DNA from: CAZNPL01 sp964574815
GTDB taxonomy: Bacteria; Planctomycetota; Phycisphaerae; UBA1845
Assembly (NCBI GenBank): GCA_964574815.1
Contig: CAZNPL010000003.1
Span: 178,061 to 242,060 of the forward strand
Direction: 5' to 3'
DNA: 64,000 bases
Shown: positions 61,569-64,000 of the stretch, in pieces
Numbering within the stretch: the first letter of the stretch is position 1
Layout of the letters: each line of letters starts with the position of its first letter
The notes under the pieces: model-generated
What the model saw: the letters and a program-made list of their open reading frames with translations, nothing else
Databases searched by the model: none
What the model was told of the DNA's origin: nothing
Translations under genes and position numbers: made by a program

Positions 61569-63983
61569 ATGCAGGATGCGGAGTTCTTTGTGGGTCTTCA
61601 GCGTGTATCCCGGGCGATGGTGCTCAGTGCACTTTTTGTCGCCTGTTCGACGGGCACATGGGGCGGCGTTGCTTCTGCCGGGGGACGCCCGGAATACCGA
61701 ATCCCGCCCACGGCCATTGCGGACCTGATTGATGCACTCCCCACGCCGGCGGTCAACCTCGGTCCGAACCGACAGTGGTTGTTGCTCATGCAGCAACCGA
61801 GCCTGCCGCCGATCTCAGAAATCTCGCAGCCGGAGCTTCGGCTGGCCGGCATCCGGATTAACCCGCGTACCAATGGGCCCAGCCGAACCCGGCATTACAG
61901 GAGCCTGACGCTCCAACGTGTCTCCGACGGCGAGCAGCGCCCGGTCCTCGGCTTGCCGGCAGACGCGCGCGTCGGCAGCGTCCAATGGTCGCCGGATGGC
62001 CGGAAGATTGCGTTTACTATCACGCAGGACACCGGTGTGGCGTTGTGGGTGGCCGATCCGGCGACGGGAGAGGCGCGTGCGATTACCGAGCCTCGGCTAA
62101 TGACTGCGTACGGCAGGCCCTATCATTGGATTTCCGACAGCAGAACGTTGATCTGCCGCTTCGTTTCAAAAGAGCGAGGCGACCCGCCGCAGGAGCCACA
62201 GGTTCCGAAAGGTCCGGTAGTCCAGGAGAACATAGGCAAGAAGGCGCCCACACGGACCTACCAGGACCTGCTTCAGAATCCGCATGACGAGGCGCTGTTC
62301 GAGCACTATCTGACATCAAGAGTCGTGCAAGTCACACTGGACGGCACGGTTACGCCGATCGGCTCGGAGGGTATCATCGCACGGGCCACTCCCTCGCCTG
62401 ACGGTAAGTACGTGCTGGTCGAGAGCATCCACCGGCCCTACTCGTATCTGGTCCCTATCCGGCGTTTTCCCGAGCGGGTCGAGATTATGGATCGGTCTGG
62501 GAAGGTCGTTCGCCTGCTGGCGGATCTGCCACTGGCGGAGCAAATTCCGGTGGCGTTCGGCGCGGTGCCGGTCGGTCCCCGCTCTTTCGGCTGGCGTGCC
62601 GATCAACCGGCGACGGCCTACTGGACCGAAGCCCAGGATGGCGGCGATCCGAACACAGCCGCGGAGGTGCGCGATCGTGTTTACACTTTGTCTGAACCGT
62701 TTGATGGAGACCCGGTCGAGCTGGTCGCATTGGGGTTGCGCTACGGCGGTCTGGAGTGGGGGCATGAGACACTCGCGCTGGTCTCGGAATGGTGGTGGGA
62801 TAACCGCAAGACACGGACCTGGATCATAGACCCGTCGGCTCCGGGTTCCGCGCCAAAGCTGCTGTTCGACAGGTCATTCGAGGACCGATACAACGACCCG
62901 GGCGATCCTGTCTTCACGGACACGCCTCAAGGCACATCGGTCATGCTGACAACGGACAATGGGAACACCATTTTCCTGAGGGGGCGCGGCGCGTCTCCGG
63001 AGGGCGACCGCCCCTTCCTGGACCGCCTCGACCTTCGCACGAAGAAGTCTGATCGCCTTTGGCAGTCGGAGGCGCCTTATTACGAGTACCCGGTCGACCT
63101 GCTTGATGCGGAAGCGCCGGCGGTTCTGACCAGGCGGGAGTCGATCTCCGAGCCGCCCAACTATTTCGTTCGAAACATCGCGACCGGCGACCTGCGGGCG
63201 GTGACAGACTTCCCCCATCCGGCCCCGCAACTCGCCGAAGTATACAAGGAACAAATCCGCTATCAGCGAGCCGACGGCATTCAGCTCACAGCGACGATCT
63301 ATTTACCTCCGGGCATGCAACCGGAGGATGGTCCCTGGCCCATGCTTGTCTGGGCCTACCCGCAGGAGTTCAAGAGTGCGGACGCGGCCGGCCAGGTGAC
63401 GGATTCGCCTTATCGGTTCGTACGAACCGGCTGGTACTCGTCTCTCTTGTGGCTCGTGCACGGATATGCCGTGCTGGACGATCCAAGCCTCCCTATCGTC
63501 GGTGAGGGTGATGCGGAGCCCAATGATACGTACGTAGAACAACTCGTCGCCGGAGCGAAGGCGGCCATCGATGAGGCCGTACGCCGCGGCGTGGCCGACC
63601 GGGATCGGGTTGCTGTCGGTGGCCACTCCTACGGCGCGTTCATGACCGCGAACCTGCTGGCGCATTGTGATCTATTCCGGGCCGGCATCGCGCGCAGCGG
63701 CGCGTACAACCGCACTTTGACCCCATTCGGCTTCCAGTCCGAGGAGCGGACATTCTGGGAGGCGCCCGAGGTATATTTCGAACTGTCTCCTTTCACGCAC
63801 GCGGACAAGATCAACGAACCGATCCTGCTGATCCACGGTGAGGCCGACAACAACTCCGGAACGTTTCCCCTTCAGTCCAAGCGGTTCTATCACGCCCTTA
63901 AAGGCCAGGGTGCCACCGTGCGACTGGTGATGCTGCCGCATGAGAGCCGTGTCCTTCCGGTAAGCGTGCATGAAGTGGTTTGA
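61569..63983 (+). CDS. Secreted S9 prolyl-oligopeptidase-like peptidase, C-terminus probably frameshifted
   Basis: An 804-residue exported protein: signal peptide to about 38, a beta-propeller of some 550 residues, and the alpha/beta hydrolase domain with GGHSYGAFM (Ser687) and LLIHGEADNN (Asp). The pattern resembles the glutamyl-endopeptidase (S9D) branch. The usual end around the catalytic His (HExHGYRARES...WE) is missing: the sequence reads PHESRVLPVSVHEVV and stops. Another frame continues MKWFERAGIV to the window edge, the kind of tail expected here. A frameshift or a sequence error at about 63945-63970 is likely. Confidence 0.85.
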   Translation: MQDAEFFVGLQRVSRAMVLSALFVACSTGTWGGVASAGGRPEYRIPPTAIADLIDALPTPAVNLGPNRQWLLLMQQPSLPPISEISQPELRLAGIRINPRTNGPSRTRHYRSLTLQRVSDGEQRPVLGLPADARVGSVQWSPDGRKIAFTITQDTGVALWVADPATGEARAITEPRLMTAYGRPYHWISDSRTLICRFVSKERGDPPQEPQVPKGPVVQENIGKKAPTRTYQDLLQNPHDEALFEHYLTSRVVQVTLDGTVTPIGSEGIIARATPSPDGKYVLVESIHRPYSYLVPIRRFPERVEIMDRSGKVVRLLADLPLAEQIPVAFGAVPVGPRSFGWRADQPATAYWTEAQDGGDPNTAAEVRDRVYTLSEPFDGDPVELVALGLRYGGLEWGHETLALVSEWWWDNRKTRTWIIDPSAPGSAPKLLFDRSFEDRYNDPGDPVFTDTPQGTSVMLTTDNGNTIFLRGRGASPEGDRPFLDRLDLRTKKSDRLWQSEAPYYEYPVDLLDAEAPAVLTRRESISEPPNYFVRNIATGDLRAVTDFPHPAPQLAEVYKEQIRYQRADGIQLTATIYLPPGMQPEDGPWPMLVWAYPQEFKSADAAGQVTDSPYRFVRTGWYSSLLWLVHGYAVLDDPSLPIVGEGDAEPNDTYVEQLVAGAKAAIDEAVRRGVADRDRVAVGGHSYGAFMTANLLAHCDLFRAGIARSGAYNRTLTPFGFQSEERTFWEAPEVYFELSPFTHADKINEPILLIHGEADNNSGTFPLQSKRFYHALKGQGATVRLVMLPHESRVLPVSVHEVV

Positions 63984-64000
63984 GCGGGCCGGTATTGTCA

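Overview
The window is a GC-rich bacterial chromosome segment that most resembles Planctomycetota. The support is a PF07638-like ECF sigma factor overlapping a Ser/Thr kinase-TPR protein, secreted proteins ending in dockerin-like calcium motifs, a 'GTIGQPDAG...GGFW' secreted-protein motif, GQTFTYQGQL-type surface proteins, a DUF6677-like membrane protein, and translated low-complexity repeats of the SVVSYQLSV / AKRTQ kind. I cannot place it more deeply from sequence alone.

Layout. 1-4.0 kb: the end of a radical SAM gene, then a three-gene regulatory set on the minus strand (single-domain receiver, PAS histidine kinase, NtrC-type sigma-54 activator) preceded by a consensus sigma-54 promoter and a perfect palindrome. 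4.6-10.6 kb: a plus-strand set with an Mrp/NBP35 ATPase, a hotdog thioesterase, an MBL-fold hydrolase, an archaeal-type Thi4, a VKOR-DsbA fusion, a CGGC protein and a decayed metal-transporter binding protein. 10.6-24.1 kb: ion and membrane homeostasis (giant MscS channel, NhaP-like antiporter, TerC, CNNM/CorC, CorA, a small zinc-ribbon/membrane operon, a CCC1-like protein, a P1B-4 ATPase). 24.1-29.2 kb: a minus-strand beta-oxidation operon (two acyl-CoA dehydrogenases, hydroxyacyl-CoA dehydrogenase, enoyl-CoA hydratase) behind a second consensus sigma-54 promoter, with a MntA/HepT pair embedded in it.

29.6-35.7 kb holds a dockerin protein, a lipase-like hydrolase, a group II intron reverse-transcriptase remnant and a repeat-rich stretch without credible genes. 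35.7-42.4 kb holds an MFS transporter, a phosphatase-like lipoprotein and a nitric-oxide stress locus: an Rrf2 regulator with NnrS, divergent from a quinol NO reductase that has lost nearly all of its catalytic part, and a RIC/ScdA repair protein. 42.7-46.9 kb holds a RuvC-fold candidate, a probable selenocysteine-containing thioredoxin-like lipoprotein read through an in-frame TGA with a SECIS-like hairpin, and a nitrilase / alpha-beta hydrolase / DUF6282 operon. 47.2-64 kb is a secretome island: surface proteins with dockerin, tail-fibre-like and YadA-head-like repeats around an ECF sigma factor and a membrane Ser/Thr kinase, followed by three secreted peptidases (papain, M4, S9).

The strongest items for follow-up are the probable selenoprotein (43470-44141), the sigma-54 circuit (4094-4304 and 29167-29181), the internally deleted NO reductase (40489-40853), and the C-terminal modules shared among secreted proteins.
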